DNA from: Metabacillus_B sp050107715
GTDB taxonomy: Bacteria; Bacillota; Bacilli; Bacillales; Bacillaceae
Direction: 5' to 3'
Length of the DNA: 64,000 bases
Assembly (NCBI RefSeq): GCF_050107715.1
Contig: NZ_JBNILN010000004.1
Location: forward strand, 1-64,000
The position numbers were made by a program, and so were the translations under genes. Shown here one piece after another: positions 25,850-33,271 of this stretch; within the stretch, counting starts at the first letter, position 1, and every line of letters begins with the position of its first letter. A model generated the notes under the pieces. The model saw nothing but the letters and a program-made list of their open reading frames with translations. It was not told the origin of the DNA and ran no database searches.

Positions 25850-26440
25850 TTGGACAAAATACTTCAATTAGTCGAGACTTGGGGAATATTCGGGTTAATT
25901 GCAGTCTCGTTCACAGAGGCTTCTATATTCATTATTCCTCCTGATGTTCTTTTACTGCCCATGTCAACGAACAGCCCGCATCTGGCTCTATGGTTTGGAG
26001 CAGTTACGATTTTCAGTTCCATTCTAGGTGCGCTATTCGGTTACTGGCTCGGGAAAAAGATCGGTCCTCCGATATTAAAGAGAATGGCTTCTGATAAAAT
26101 GATCGCAAGGGCAGAAGAGCTCTATAAAAAATACGGCATCATGGCTTTAGTTGTAGTAGGGATAACGCCGATCCCATTCAAGGTTTTTGCCATTCTTGGC
26201 GGCATTTTGCAAGTTCCTTTAAAATTGTTTTTAATAGGCACCATTATTGGGAGAATCATCCGGTTTCTTCCGCTTGCTGCGGCGATATTTTTTCTTGGAG
26301 ACCAAGTAAAGCCCTATATAAATGAAATCACCTCCACCGGTACCGGGTTCTTTTCCATCCTGACGATCGGATTTATTATTGCCGCTGTCATTGCTGCCAG
26401 GCAAAGGTACAAAAGCAGAAAAAGAAGTTTAGATGGATAA
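25850..26440 (+). CDS. DedA/YqaA-type membrane protein (SNARE-associated domain)
   Basis: 196 residues. VETWGIFGLIAVSFTEASIFIIPPDVLLLPM, GALFGYWLGKKIG and the VVVGITPIPFKVFAILGGILQ motif are typical of the YqaA branch of DedA. Four to five hydrophobic segments. DedA proteins are undecaprenyl-phosphate or phospholipid flippases in several bacteria; the role of this member is unknown. TTG start at 25850 preceded by AGGGAAGGA. Confidence 0.78.
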   Translation: MDKILQLVETWGIFGLIAVSFTEASIFIIPPDVLLLPMSTNSPHLALWFGAVTIFSSILGALFGYWLGKKIGPPILKRMASDKMIARAEELYKKYGIMALVVVGITPIPFKVFAILGGILQVPLKLFLIGTIIGRIIRFLPLAAAIFFLGDQVKPYINEITSTGTGFFSILTIGFIIAAVIAARQRYKSRKRSLDG

Positions 26441-26467
26441 TAAGAAAAGAAGGCGAGTGGATTCATC

Positions 26468-26845
26468 ATGAAAATAAAATTGGATATGGTTGGAATTGTG
26501 GTAAAAGACATGAAGAAAGCACTGAATTTTTACCGGATTCTTGGACTGGAAATACCAGAGCAGGCAAACCAGGAGTCACATGTGGAGGTTTCTCAAAATG
26601 GCTTCCGGCTCGCCTTCGACACTCAGGAGATGATAAGAGACATATACGGCAGCTGGGAAAAGCCAGCCGGCCATCGAATCGAACTTGCTTTTTTATGTAC
26701 CAGCCGGCAAGGTGTAGATGAAACGTTCAGCCGCTTAATGGAACGAGGCTACAGTGGACATAAGGAGCCTTGGGATGCGTTCTGGGGACAGCGCTATGCT
26801 GTAGTCGAGGATCCGGACGGAAATCTTATCAGTATATTTGCATGA
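26468..26845 (+). CDS. VOC-superfamily protein (glyoxalase/bleomycin-resistance fold)
   Basis: 125 residues with paired beta-alpha-beta modules: LDMVGIVVKDMKKALNFYRILGLEIP at the N terminus and QRYAVVEDPDGNLISIFA at the C terminus. Metal-ligand residues may be partly replaced. Enzyme activity and substrate cannot be assigned. It starts 28 nt after the DedA gene and may be co-transcribed; a terminator follows. Confidence 0.8.
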   Translation: MKIKLDMVGIVVKDMKKALNFYRILGLEIPEQANQESHVEVSQNGFRLAFDTQEMIRDIYGSWEKPAGHRIELAFLCTSRQGVDETFSRLMERGYSGHKEPWDAFWGQRYAVVEDPDGNLISIFA

Positions 26846-26869
26846 TCGGTTATCTTGCATCGCATTACA

Positions 26870-26901
26870 ACAGCAGCCCAATTCTGGACTGCTGTTTTTT
26901 T
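26870..26901 (+). terminator. Rho-independent terminator after the first VOC gene
   Basis: ACAGCAGCCCA / TGGACTGCTGT with a short loop, then seven T. Confidence 0.88.
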
Positions 26902-27002
26902 GTATTTAACGCAGTTTGAAAGCTAGTGTAAACAGACATGGCAGCGGTCAAGCAAGGCACGTAAAGCTGCTGCAAAAAGTTTTATGGTGTTGATGTTACC
27001 AC

Positions 27003-27049
27003 CTGTTGATTGGAGCGGAAAGCGACCGCCTGCCAGCTGCAGTCAACAG
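27003..27049. repeat. Short interspersed repeat with CTGTTGATTG / CAGTCAACAG ends
   Basis: 47-bp element: CTGTTGATTGGAGCGGAAAG at the left, a GC-rich centre, and GCAGTCAACAG at the right. It is a shrunken relative of the elements at 54765-54827 and 60411-60478 and of the larger one in the hut leader. Confidence 0.6.
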
Positions 27050-27147
27050 CACAGTTTAATAGAGCGAATCGTTTAAAAAAAGAGGAGCTCAGCGTTTTAT
27101 AGAGAATTCTTAAGTGTTCAGAATTTTAATAAAGGAGCTGAAAACTC

Positions 27148-27528
27148 ATGATCACGAAACTTGCTGAAGTAATGCTGTATGTTGAAGACCAGGATAAGGC
27201 AGTTGAATTTTGGACAGAAGCGGTCGGGTTTCATGTCAAGGCTGAAGAAAGCCATGACAATGGAATGCGATGGATCCAGCTTGCAGCAGAACCCAATGCT
27301 CAAACAAGCATCATTCTTCAAAACAAAAAGTGGGTTGCTGAAATGTCCCCCGAGCTTAATTTAGGCACACCGTCCCTAATGTTTTTTACTGATAATCTGG
27401 AAGAACTTCACCGTACACTTATTAGTAAAGGAATCAAAACTGGCGAAATAATGGACATGGGCGGGATTAAAGTATTCAACTTTGCAGATTTTGAAGATAA
27501 TTATTTCGCGGTGATGGAAGGGAACTGA
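27148..27528 (+). CDS. VOC-superfamily protein (glyoxalase-like)
   Basis: 126 residues. Starts ITKLAEVMLYVEDQDKAVEFWTEAVGFHV and ends FADFEDNYFAVMEGN, with a potential metal-binding glutamate near the end of each module. GGAGCTG precedes the start. Function unknown; it is not a close copy of the VOC gene at 26468. Confidence 0.8.
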   Translation: MITKLAEVMLYVEDQDKAVEFWTEAVGFHVKAEESHDNGMRWIQLAAEPNAQTSIILQNKKWVAEMSPELNLGTPSLMFFTDNLEELHRTLISKGIKTGEIMDMGGIKVFNFADFEDNYFAVMEGN

Positions 27529-27631
27529 CCAAGGTGCATTGAAATTGCAGCATGACAGATGGAATTGAGATAGATTATCTGCTCACAGTCAGGCTCTCAT
27601 TCGCAATTAGCGAAAATAGAAGTAAATAGCG

Positions 27632-27671
27632 GCTATCCTTGTTTTAAGCACCAGCAAGGATAGCTTTTATT
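27632..27671 (+). terminator. Terminator after the second VOC gene
   Basis: GCTATCCTTG / CAAGGATAGC stem with a loop of about 13 nt followed by TTTTAT. Confidence 0.8.
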
Positions 27672-27847
27672 AGAACATACAAAGTATTCATGAATAAAGG
27701 CATTGGATTGGCTATGTGAAAAGAATATTGAGTTTTTTCCGGCAGGCACGGAGGGACTCTAAACCATGGGTGCAGAATAGGAATGACCGTTTACTCTTTT
27801 TATTAGTTAACATAATATATATTCTAGTCAGTTATAGGGTGAAAAGA

Positions 27848-27903
27848 AATCCTGTCTCATTTGCCCAAGTATACTAGGTTTGTGAGACAGGAGAGATTTT
27901 TTG
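27848..27903. terminator. Large hairpin bordering the decayed accessory stretch
   Basis: ATCCTGTCTCA pairs with TGAGACAGGA across a loop of about 24 nt, then GAGATTTTTTG. It ends next to the 3' end of the frameshifted gene at 27908-28254 and could stop transcripts of either strand. Confidence 0.65.
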
Positions 27904-27907
27904 ACAC

Positions 27908-28254
27908 CTAAAAGTTTAAATCATCAAAAGATACTATTCCTTTACGCATGTGCGAAAAAAATCTTACAGTGCTATATAGGATATAAACTATATACAAAAA
28001 AGAAAATGTAGATAATGCTTTCATTGGGACTCTGACCCAAGAATTATCTGCCTCACTACAATCATGTGATTCGTGTTGATACTGAGTGCATAAATCTGCA
28101 AAATACTCATTAAAGGATTCTTCTTCTACGTATTCAGATAGGATTCATATAAATCTTCTTTAACAGCTTCCAAATAGAAAAAATCAAGCTCACTCTGTAT
28201 CGACATAAAAATAAAAGCTAAAACAATTAGAATAATATGGTATCTTATCTTCAT
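27908..28254 (-). pseudogene. Frameshifted small membrane protein, hypothetical
   Basis: On the minus strand an ATG at 28254 opens a hydrophobic N terminus (MKIRYHIILIVLAFIFMSIQ) followed by LDFFYLEAVKEDLYESYL. The frame then breaks, and the next frame reads EYVEEESFNEYFADLCTQYQ, a second hydrophobic segment STFSFLYIVYILYSTV, and ends SFDDLNF at the TAG at 27908. One base lost around 28128-28142 joins the halves; the length of 347 nt is one short of a multiple of three. No family recognised. Confidence 0.7.
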
Positions 28255-28339
28255 ATATTCACACCCTAGATATCTTTTGAGCCAACACATACTGTTATTT
28301 AAGAAGTCGACTTAAATGGTGGTAAATGGTACACATTCT

Positions 28340-28486
28340 TCAATGTATATTAGCGTCCATTTCCTCAATTGTATCGGGGTAAATGGTGGCGATTACTTGA
28401 TCCGCTTTGATCACCTCGTAGCAATGCAAATCATGATCAAATTCCCTCTCATACACTTGGTATGTATCCCTAATTCAAAGTTTCAT
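28340..28486 (-). pseudogene. Remnant of a small hypothetical gene with an early stop
   Basis: Minus strand: ATG at 28486, then Lys-Leu, then TGA (28475-28477), followed in the same frame by IRDTYQVYEREFDHDLHCYE, VIKADQVIATIYPDTIEEMD and a TGA at 28340. The acidic, well-formed downstream peptide looks like a short Bacillus or phage protein interrupted by a nonsense or small mutation near its start. A GGGGG is present 11 nt before the ATG. Confidence 0.5.
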
Positions 28487-28523
28487 CTTGCTATATCCCC
28501 CTTTTTAATTTATTAGAAACACT

Positions 28524-29132
28524 TCAAGTTAGCTTTTGCTGAAGCTTTTGAATGCGGTTCTCAAAAGATGTTTTTTCATTCACATTTTTCAATAAGGCTA
28601 CTTTGGATATTCTTATTGCTTTGTTAATCTCACCTTTTCGTTCATAGGCCAAAGCCAACTCTTTAAATGCAGGATAAGAAGGAATAATCTCTTTTTCTTT
28701 GTAATAAGACTTTATGAATGAATCATAAATGGAACAGTCTTTATTGAGAATATCAATAAATCTGTCGTTATGGCGATGATTCATTTTTATCATCAGCTTA
28801 TATTGCCTAGCAGCCGCGAGGTATGCATAGTGGATTCTTATAGGATCATTGGATTTCTCCGTTTCTCTTAAGGCTAGATCAATGATGTGCTTTTTCTTTT
28901 CTAAATCAGAAATGCCTTCAGCTGCCACTGAAAGAAAAGTTTCTAAGTGCATAGATGTATCATCGATTTTAACCTGATCAACGGAGTCTCCGGGATTGCC
29001 GGCGGAACTCATAACCTTTGAAAATCGTTCTCGCACTTCTCTCCTGTCCGTATCGTTGAGGTAATTAAACCATAAATCTTCAAGCTGGAAGTAGGCAATG
29101 TAGCCTTTTGCTTTTTTCTTGAAACCAAACAT
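28524..29132 (-). CDS. Hypothetical protein, helical repeat-like
   Basis: 202 residues, unrecognised. Starts MFGFKKKAKGYIAYFQLEDLWFN. Charged and helical throughout, with a C-terminal ELALAYERKGEINKAIRISKVALLKN stretch that resembles a TPR hairpin. A good AGGAGG (about 29142) precedes the start. It sits among broken genes in an AT-rich region, so it may belong to an old mobile or accessory insert. It may be co-transcribed with the coiled-coil protein upstream (55 nt gap). Confidence 0.65.
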   Translation of the reverse strand: MFGFKKKAKGYIAYFQLEDLWFNYLNDTDRREVRERFSKVMSSAGNPGDSVDQVKIDDTSMHLETFLSVAAEGISDLEKKKHIIDLALRETEKSNDPIRIHYAYLAAARQYKLMIKMNHRHNDRFIDILNKDCSIYDSFIKSYYKEKEIIPSYPAFKELALAYERKGEINKAIRISKVALLKNVNEKTSFENRIQKLQQKLT

Positions 29133-29187
29133 GATAGTCCTCCTTAATAGGGAGCTGGATTATAAATATATCCTTTGTTATGGCGAT

Positions 29188-29703
29188 CTATTTAGGGGTG
29201 AAGGTTACGTTATCAAGTCCATTTATCTCAATCTCATCTCCGCCTTGAAGATCAACAGTAAGATTGTTCATTGAGTTTTTTCCCAATGCCTTCATCTCTT
29301 TTGAATTTCCTAAATAATCGCTAATAAATAGCAATCCATGATTATCGTCGGTTGTAATAACATATCTTCCTGGAAAAATATCCTCGCCAACAAAATAATT
29401 ACCCGTTGTGAAATTTACTACCTTTTGCTTTTCTTTGGCTGCAGCTTCTTTGATTTGAGCTTCCTCTTCACGTTTTTGAACATCTTGCTCTGTTTGAAGC
29501 TCAGCTGAAATCTTTTCGTTTTGCTCAGTAAGAGAATTGACCTCTTCCTCTAAAGTGTTTACATGCTCTTCCATTGTGCTATAGTCCGCTTGGAGCTCAC
29601 CTAATCGATTAGCATTCTGCGTGCTGCTACGGTATTGAATCACTAGCAAAGTTGATAAACCAACAATTATTAAGACGACTAGGTAAATAAATGGTCTTTT
29701 CAC
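29188..29703 (-). CDS. Hypothetical membrane-anchored coiled-coil protein
   Basis: 171 residues. One N-terminal transmembrane helix (FIYLVVLIIVGLSTLLVIQY), then a long coiled coil (about 30-95, LGELQADYSTMEEHVNTLEE and following), then a small C-terminal domain NYFVGEDIFPGRYVI to VDLQGGDEIEINGLDNVTF. The last part resembles the short beta domains seen in Bacillus proteins of the G-x-Y-x-V-G-x-D-I-x-x-G-x-Y type. Function unknown; topology predicts the coiled coil outside the cell. Confidence 0.7.
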   Translation of the reverse strand: MKRPFIYLVVLIIVGLSTLLVIQYRSSTQNANRLGELQADYSTMEEHVNTLEEEVNSLTEQNEKISAELQTEQDVQKREEEAQIKEAAAKEKQKVVNFTTGNYFVGEDIFPGRYVITTDDNHGLLFISDYLGNSKEMKALGKNSMNNLTVDLQGGDEIEINGLDNVTFTPK

Positions 29704-29766
29704 GTTTTTCTCCTTTTAGTAAAATTCATTTATTTATAAAAAATGTTTTTGGAAAAGCATAGCGAG

Positions 29767-29907
29767 TTATTTGAAATGTCTCCCTGAGAATTTGCCAATC
29801 AATCTATTTTTTATACGCTGCTTGATACGGCCTTTTCTCACGGCGTCTATATCTCCTAAAATTTTAGCTGCTTTGTAAAGGAATGATCTGATTTTAGTGA
29901 TGTTCAT
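29767..29907 (-). CDS. Small basic hypothetical protein (46 residues)
   Basis: A short gene: ATG at 29907 preceded by GAGAGGGA, translating to MNITKIRSFLYKAAKILGDI, then DAVRKGRIKQRIKNRLIGKF and a basic tail, stop TAA at 29767. The pattern of a hydrophobic-amphipathic N-terminal helix and a KR-rich C-terminal half ending in G-x-x-F-K matches small proteins frequent in Firmicutes accessory regions. Role unknown. Confidence 0.6.
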   Translation of the reverse strand: MNITKIRSFLYKAAKILGDIDAVRKGRIKQRIKNRLIGKFSGRHFK

Positions 29908-29995
29908 GACTTCCCTCTCTTGTTCAAATATTCGGCGTTACGGAAATTGTCGAATGAAAAACGATTGCAAAACAACAATCTATACGGAAAGAGAA

Positions 29996-30480
29996 TTATG
30001 CCCTCTGGGCATCCTTCATCATAATCATCCAATGAATGAGCTCATCCCTATCAATCAAGACAACATCGTTGGCATTGACAAGGTTTATGGCCGGTGCTGT
30101 GAAATAGTTATTGGTGATAACCCAGCACTCGTCAGCATGGTATATATTCTTCGCAGATACGATTTCCTGTACTGCTTTCAAGCCAACTTTGTTCTTGTAC
30201 CTTTTTGCTTGCACAATGATGGTCTTTCCGTTTGCTGAGAGAATGAGGTCAGCGCCATAATCACCAGAAGTCTTTGTTAATCTGACGTTATATCCTCTCC
30301 ATTGAAGCAAGCGCTTTAGATAGTCTTCAAATAATCTTCCGTCCATCTGATCGACGTCAAAGATACCGGAATTTCTAAGTTGTTTTCATATGATCTCTCT
30401 CTAATAATGATGTGTACTAAATCTATGAGACCAGCCGCGAAGAGGACGGAGAATGACCCATAAAGCTCCAAATTTCTCAA
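29996..30480 (-). pseudogene. Frameshifted membrane-anchored Mrr-type restriction nuclease
   Basis: The C-terminal frame (29996-30346 and upstream to about 30380) reads LRNSGIFDVDQMDGRLFEDY and carries the PD-(D/E)xK core of Mrr nucleases: GDYGADLILS with the catalytic Asp, then VQAKRYK with the Gln/Lys. Upstream, in the next frame, a hydrophobic N terminus YGSFSVLFAAGLIDLVHIII continues into RERSYE. One missing A in the GAAAACAAC tract near 30385 would join them as SYEKQLRNSG. The TTG at 30480 is the likely start. Membrane-anchored Mrr-domain proteins act on foreign or modified DNA; this one is probably inactive, or expressed only as the C-terminal part. Confidence 0.68.
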
Positions 30481-30580
30481 CTCTTTCCATTATTTTATAG
30501 TTATCATACCATTAAAAGAGCACAGGTTATGTACTCTTTTAGTAAATTATTTTGTTGCTTGTTCGCTTGATTTATCTTGC

Positions 30581-30970
30581 TCATCCTGTTTTTTCTATAA
30601 AACAAACTCTATCAATAAAGTAAGCAGTACGAGACTGACGCACAAGACCCAGATTGGCTGTATTGGTGAAATAAGAAGTAATGTAAGGGTTGTAGTAGAT
30701 TTTATCGAGGCAGCTGCAATCGAGATCATGATCTGCTTGCACAAACTCTCCTTCAACGAATGCATGTACCCTTTTTCTTTGCTTATCAATAACTTTTCGT
30801 CGTCATTTTTGAGAAACTTTAAAAGTGCAATTTTTAAGGAAAACAGAATGGGCATAAGCTACAACCAGATGGCTTTTCTTGTCACGAATGGAATAGCCAC
30901 CTTTGTGCTGGTTGTAATAAACTTGTACCTTTTGACCTTGAGATAGCGTTCTGCCTTCAAGCAATATCAT
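30581..30970 (-). pseudogene. Nonsense-interrupted hypothetical (phage- or ICE-type) gene
   Basis: Minus strand: ATG at 30970 preceded by GAGGG, reading MILLEGRTLSQGQKVQVYYN, then QHKGGYSIRDKKSHLVVAYA and KNCTFKVSQK. Codon 56 is TGA (30803-30805), after which the same frame continues RRKVIDKQRKRVHAFVEGEF, KIYYNPYITSYF and on to TGA at 30581. The total of 130 codons is frame-consistent, so one base change (probably GGA to TGA) broke it. It resembles a family of about 130-residue proteins from Bacillus accessory DNA. No function known. Confidence 0.68.
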
Positions 30971-30995
30971 TCTTCATCCCTCTTTTTGGACAAAC

Positions 30996-31020
30996 AAAAA
31001 AAGCGGGATGGCCCGCTTTT
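30996..31020. terminator. Terminator before the broken gene at 30581-30970
   Basis: AAAAGCGGG / CCCGCTTTT with loop ATGG and flanking A/T runs. It directly abuts the stop of the membrane protein gene at 31019. Confidence 0.85.
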
Positions 31021-31333
31021 ATTCTTGGATATTAGATTTTATATTTTGATTTTGTTTACTGAACACTGCCATGAGACCTGCATTCATAAGGAATAGAAAG
31101 GCAAGAGTAAAGAATAGTCCATTTGCAAAAAACCTATAAATTGAAATAACAATTAATAAAGCTCCGGAAATTTTTCTCCATTTCCAAGAAGTAAAGGCTA
31201 AAATAAATGCAAAGGTTGATGCCCAGAAAACTCCGGCTCCGCTGGTGCTCATTTCGGATTCAGAGAATACTCCTCCAGCGAATAACACGCTGCGTTCATA
31301 GATCTTAACATGTATTATCTGCACTAGAGACAT
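31019..31333 (-). CDS. Small hypothetical membrane protein (DUF4064-like), possibly N-terminally damaged
   Basis: 104 residues with three to four hydrophobic segments: AGVFWASTFAFILAFTSW, ISGALLIVISIYRFFANGLF and TLAFLFLMNAGLMAVF. The pattern WKWRKISGALLI...GFF recalls DUF4064 proteins. The N terminus (MSLVQIIHVKIYERSV) lacks the first helix expected for that family and no clear ribosome-binding site is seen, so the 5' part may have decayed like its neighbours. Confidence 0.5.
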   Translation of the reverse strand: MSLVQIIHVKIYERSVLFAGGVFSESEMSTSGAGVFWASTFAFILAFTSWKWRKISGALLIVISIYRFFANGLFFTLAFLFLMNAGLMAVFSKQNQNIKSNIQE

Positions 31334-31422
31334 ACAAAAGATCGTTCATTTTAAGTTAACAATTCCTATCTCGTTTTGGACCAGGTCTACGTATTGTTTA
31401 TAGCAAGGAACTTCTTAAAAAC

Positions 31423-31672
31423 TTAATATTGCACTAAAAAATGTGGACAGGCTTGTTTTCTGCTTTGTGCAAAATTAAAACTTTTATTCATTTCCATGAG
31501 CAGATCTTCATAGATGTAAGGTTGGTCTATTAAAAATTCATACCCAAGCTACTTTTTTAATCTGATAATTTGAACTCAATTAAAAAGGAACCTTTCCACT
31601 TTTGATATCCCTGTATCTAAATTTATTGAGGCCTTCCAAATGTAAACCCATACATAAGGAACGAAATTTCAT
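31423..31672 (-). pseudogene. Heavily degraded hypothetical gene
   Basis: Minus strand: ATG at 31672 starts MKFRSLCMGLHLEGLNKFRY, then RDIKSGKVPF and an in-frame TAA. The same frame goes on as LSSNYQIKKVAWV. A frame change then gives YEFLIDQPYIYEDLLMEMNK and SFNFAQSRKQACPHFLVQY ending TAA at 31423. The length of 250 nt fits a 2-nt loss from about 84 codons. Composition is protein-like throughout; no family recognised. Confidence 0.5.
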
Positions 31673-31742
31673 TATAATTAATATTCTTTTAAGTCCATAA
31701 TATGTTGTTTAACCCTCCGAACCATAGTCCGGGGGTTATTAG

Positions 31743-32534
31743 CTATTCCTGATCAATAACAAGCTGTGCCCATTTATTGAAAAAAAGCTTCGTACCGAGA
31801 CGAATAAATAACAGCACACATAAAGCTGTACTCCCCGTAATGCTCAGCAAAACGACAATCTGATACTCAATGGCTACTAAGGGGCTTGCGCCTGCGAGAA
31901 TCTGACCTGTCATCATGCCTGGAAGAAAGACAATTCCCATCCCGAGCATATTGTTTAATGTAGGCAATATTGCAGAATCGAAGGCGGAATTTACAATAGT
32001 CCTGGAGGCTTCTTCAGGCTTTGCTCCAAGCATCAGTGCCCCTTCTACAACGAGTTTCTGTTTCTTCATTCCCTCGGTCATGTTTTTCACGCCAAGCGTT
32101 AATCCTGTCATCGAATTGCCAATAATCATTCCGGCAATCGGAATAAAATACCGCGGTTCATACCATGGTTCAAAATGAACGACGATAAAGTTGAAGAAAA
32201 GCAGACTGGCGATCGATCCAGCCAGCATGGAGACAGCAATCGAGAGTTTCAGCTTGCTGGATAGCTTCTCTCCCACCTGCCGAAAGATGTTCATCACCGC
32301 AAACGTCTCCATGATTAAGACTATGAGAATGGAGATAAAAGGGTTTGGCCGTTCAAATATGTATGTTAACAGATAACCGACTAAAACGAGCTGAACGGTC
32401 ATTCTTGCAGTGGCAAAGAGTATCTTCCACTCCCGCCTAATCCCCCTTCGCTTTACAATGAAAAGGAGCAGGACGATAAATGCATAGGCAGCAATCAGCC
32501 TCCATAAGTCAATGTTGATCATGTTATCCTTCAT
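31743..32534 (-). CDS. fetB: FetB-type iron-export ABC transporter permease (UPF0014)
   Basis: 263 residues with about seven hydrophobic segments. The family core IPIAGMIIGNSMTGLTLGVKNM (about 130) and GAKPEEASRTIVNSAFDSAILPTLNNMLGMGIVFLPGMMTGQILAG are present. With the ATPase FetA it forms a transporter reported to export iron and protect from peroxide stress in E. coli. It overlaps the fetA end by 11 nt. Confidence 0.85.
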   Translation of the reverse strand: MKDNMINIDLWRLIAAYAFIVLLLFIVKRRGIRREWKILFATARMTVQLVLVGYLLTYIFERPNPFISILIVLIMETFAVMNIFRQVGEKLSSKLKLSIAVSMLAGSIASLLFFNFIVVHFEPWYEPRYFIPIAGMIIGNSMTGLTLGVKNMTEGMKKQKLVVEGALMLGAKPEEASRTIVNSAFDSAILPTLNNMLGMGIVFLPGMMTGQILAGASPLVAIEYQIVVLLSITGSTALCVLLFIRLGTKLFFNKWAQLVIDQE

Positions 32535-33156
32535 CGTGTGTACCCTTCTTTTGTTTTCTTAACGTTATGACCTGATCGCTGTATCGTTCAGCTATATCAT
32601 TAGAATGTGTGACCATAATGACCGTTTTGCCTTTAACCATCTCTATAAACCGGTTAATGATTTCATCTTCAGTTCCGTCATCGAGTGCGGATGTCGGTTC
32701 ATCCAGCAAAAAGCATTCCGGCTCCATTAAATAAACTCTTGCCAGAGCAAGTCTTTGCTTTTCACCGCCAGACAATTCCTCTGCAGACTGATCCAGCTCC
32801 TTATCAAGCTTCACGAAGGCCAGTGCCTCTTTCAGTGTATCCTCATCTGTCGGGTCTTTTTCGGAAAACTTTCTGCCAATTTCAAGGTTGTCTTTAATGG
32901 ATCCCTCAAAAATGACAGGCTGCTGGCCGAGCATAACCACTTCCCTTCTGTGGGTGATGGGGCTGCGCGCTGTCAGTTCCTGACCTTCATAAGTAATGGA
33001 GCCACTATCAGGGGAAAGAAGGAGATTCAGCATTTTCAGCAGCGTGGATTTACCTGCTCCGCTCTCACCAATAATGCTGGTGACCTTTCCTTTTTCAATT
33101 GCCATTTGTTCAATACGCAGTATATCTTTAAATATGAGATTCGTAATTTTAAACAT
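32524..33156 (-). CDS. fetA: FetA-type iron-export ABC transporter ATPase
   Basis: 210 residues, a complete ABC nucleotide-binding domain: Walker A GESGAGKST (about 33), Q-loop QQPVIF, signature ELSGGEKQRLALARVYL (about 122), Walker B CFLLDEPTSALDD and H-loop VTHSND. Short length and pairing with the UPF0014 permease identify it as FetA (YbbL). It is the first gene of the two-gene minus-strand unit. Confidence 0.87.
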   Translation of the reverse strand: MFKITNLIFKDILRIEQMAIEKGKVTSIIGESGAGKSTLLKMLNLLLSPDSGSITYEGQELTARSPITHRREVVMLGQQPVIFEGSIKDNLEIGRKFSEKDPTDEDTLKEALAFVKLDKELDQSAEELSGGEKQRLALARVYLMEPECFLLDEPTSALDDGTEDEIINRFIEMVKGKTVIMVTHSNDIAERYSDQVITLRKQKKGTHDEG

Positions 33157-33230
33157 GCGAAAACCTGCTTTCTAAAGGTAAAACCAATTTATTCTAAAGC
33201 ATTTTTCCACGATTCCGGCTTTTATAAACA

Positions 33231-33268
33231 GAAATGCGCTGTCTCATAAAAGAAACAGCGCATTTTTT
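33231..33268 (-). terminator. Terminator after the AGCS symporter gene
   Basis: AAATGCGCTGT / ACAGCGCATTT with a loop of about 12 nt. A/T runs on both sides allow termination of the minus-strand symporter transcript. Confidence 0.88.
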
Positions 33269-33271
33269 GCA

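Noticed and set aside
28316..28516. Plus-strand open frame of 66 codons
   Set aside because: No ribosome-binding site, odd composition, and it is the antisense of a more protein-like minus-strand remnant (28340-28486).
29897..30238. Plus-strand open frame of 113 codons
   Set aside because: Antisense to the Mrr-type nuclease core, which has recognisable catalytic motifs.
30803..30805. In-frame TGA considered as selenocysteine or recoding site
   Set aside because: No SECIS-like or recoding structure, and neighbouring genes are also broken; a plain nonsense mutation is simpler.
30595..30855. Minus-strand open frame of 86 codons with hydrophobic end
   Set aside because: It is a shifted frame of the interrupted gene at 30581-30970, whose own frame is far more protein-like.
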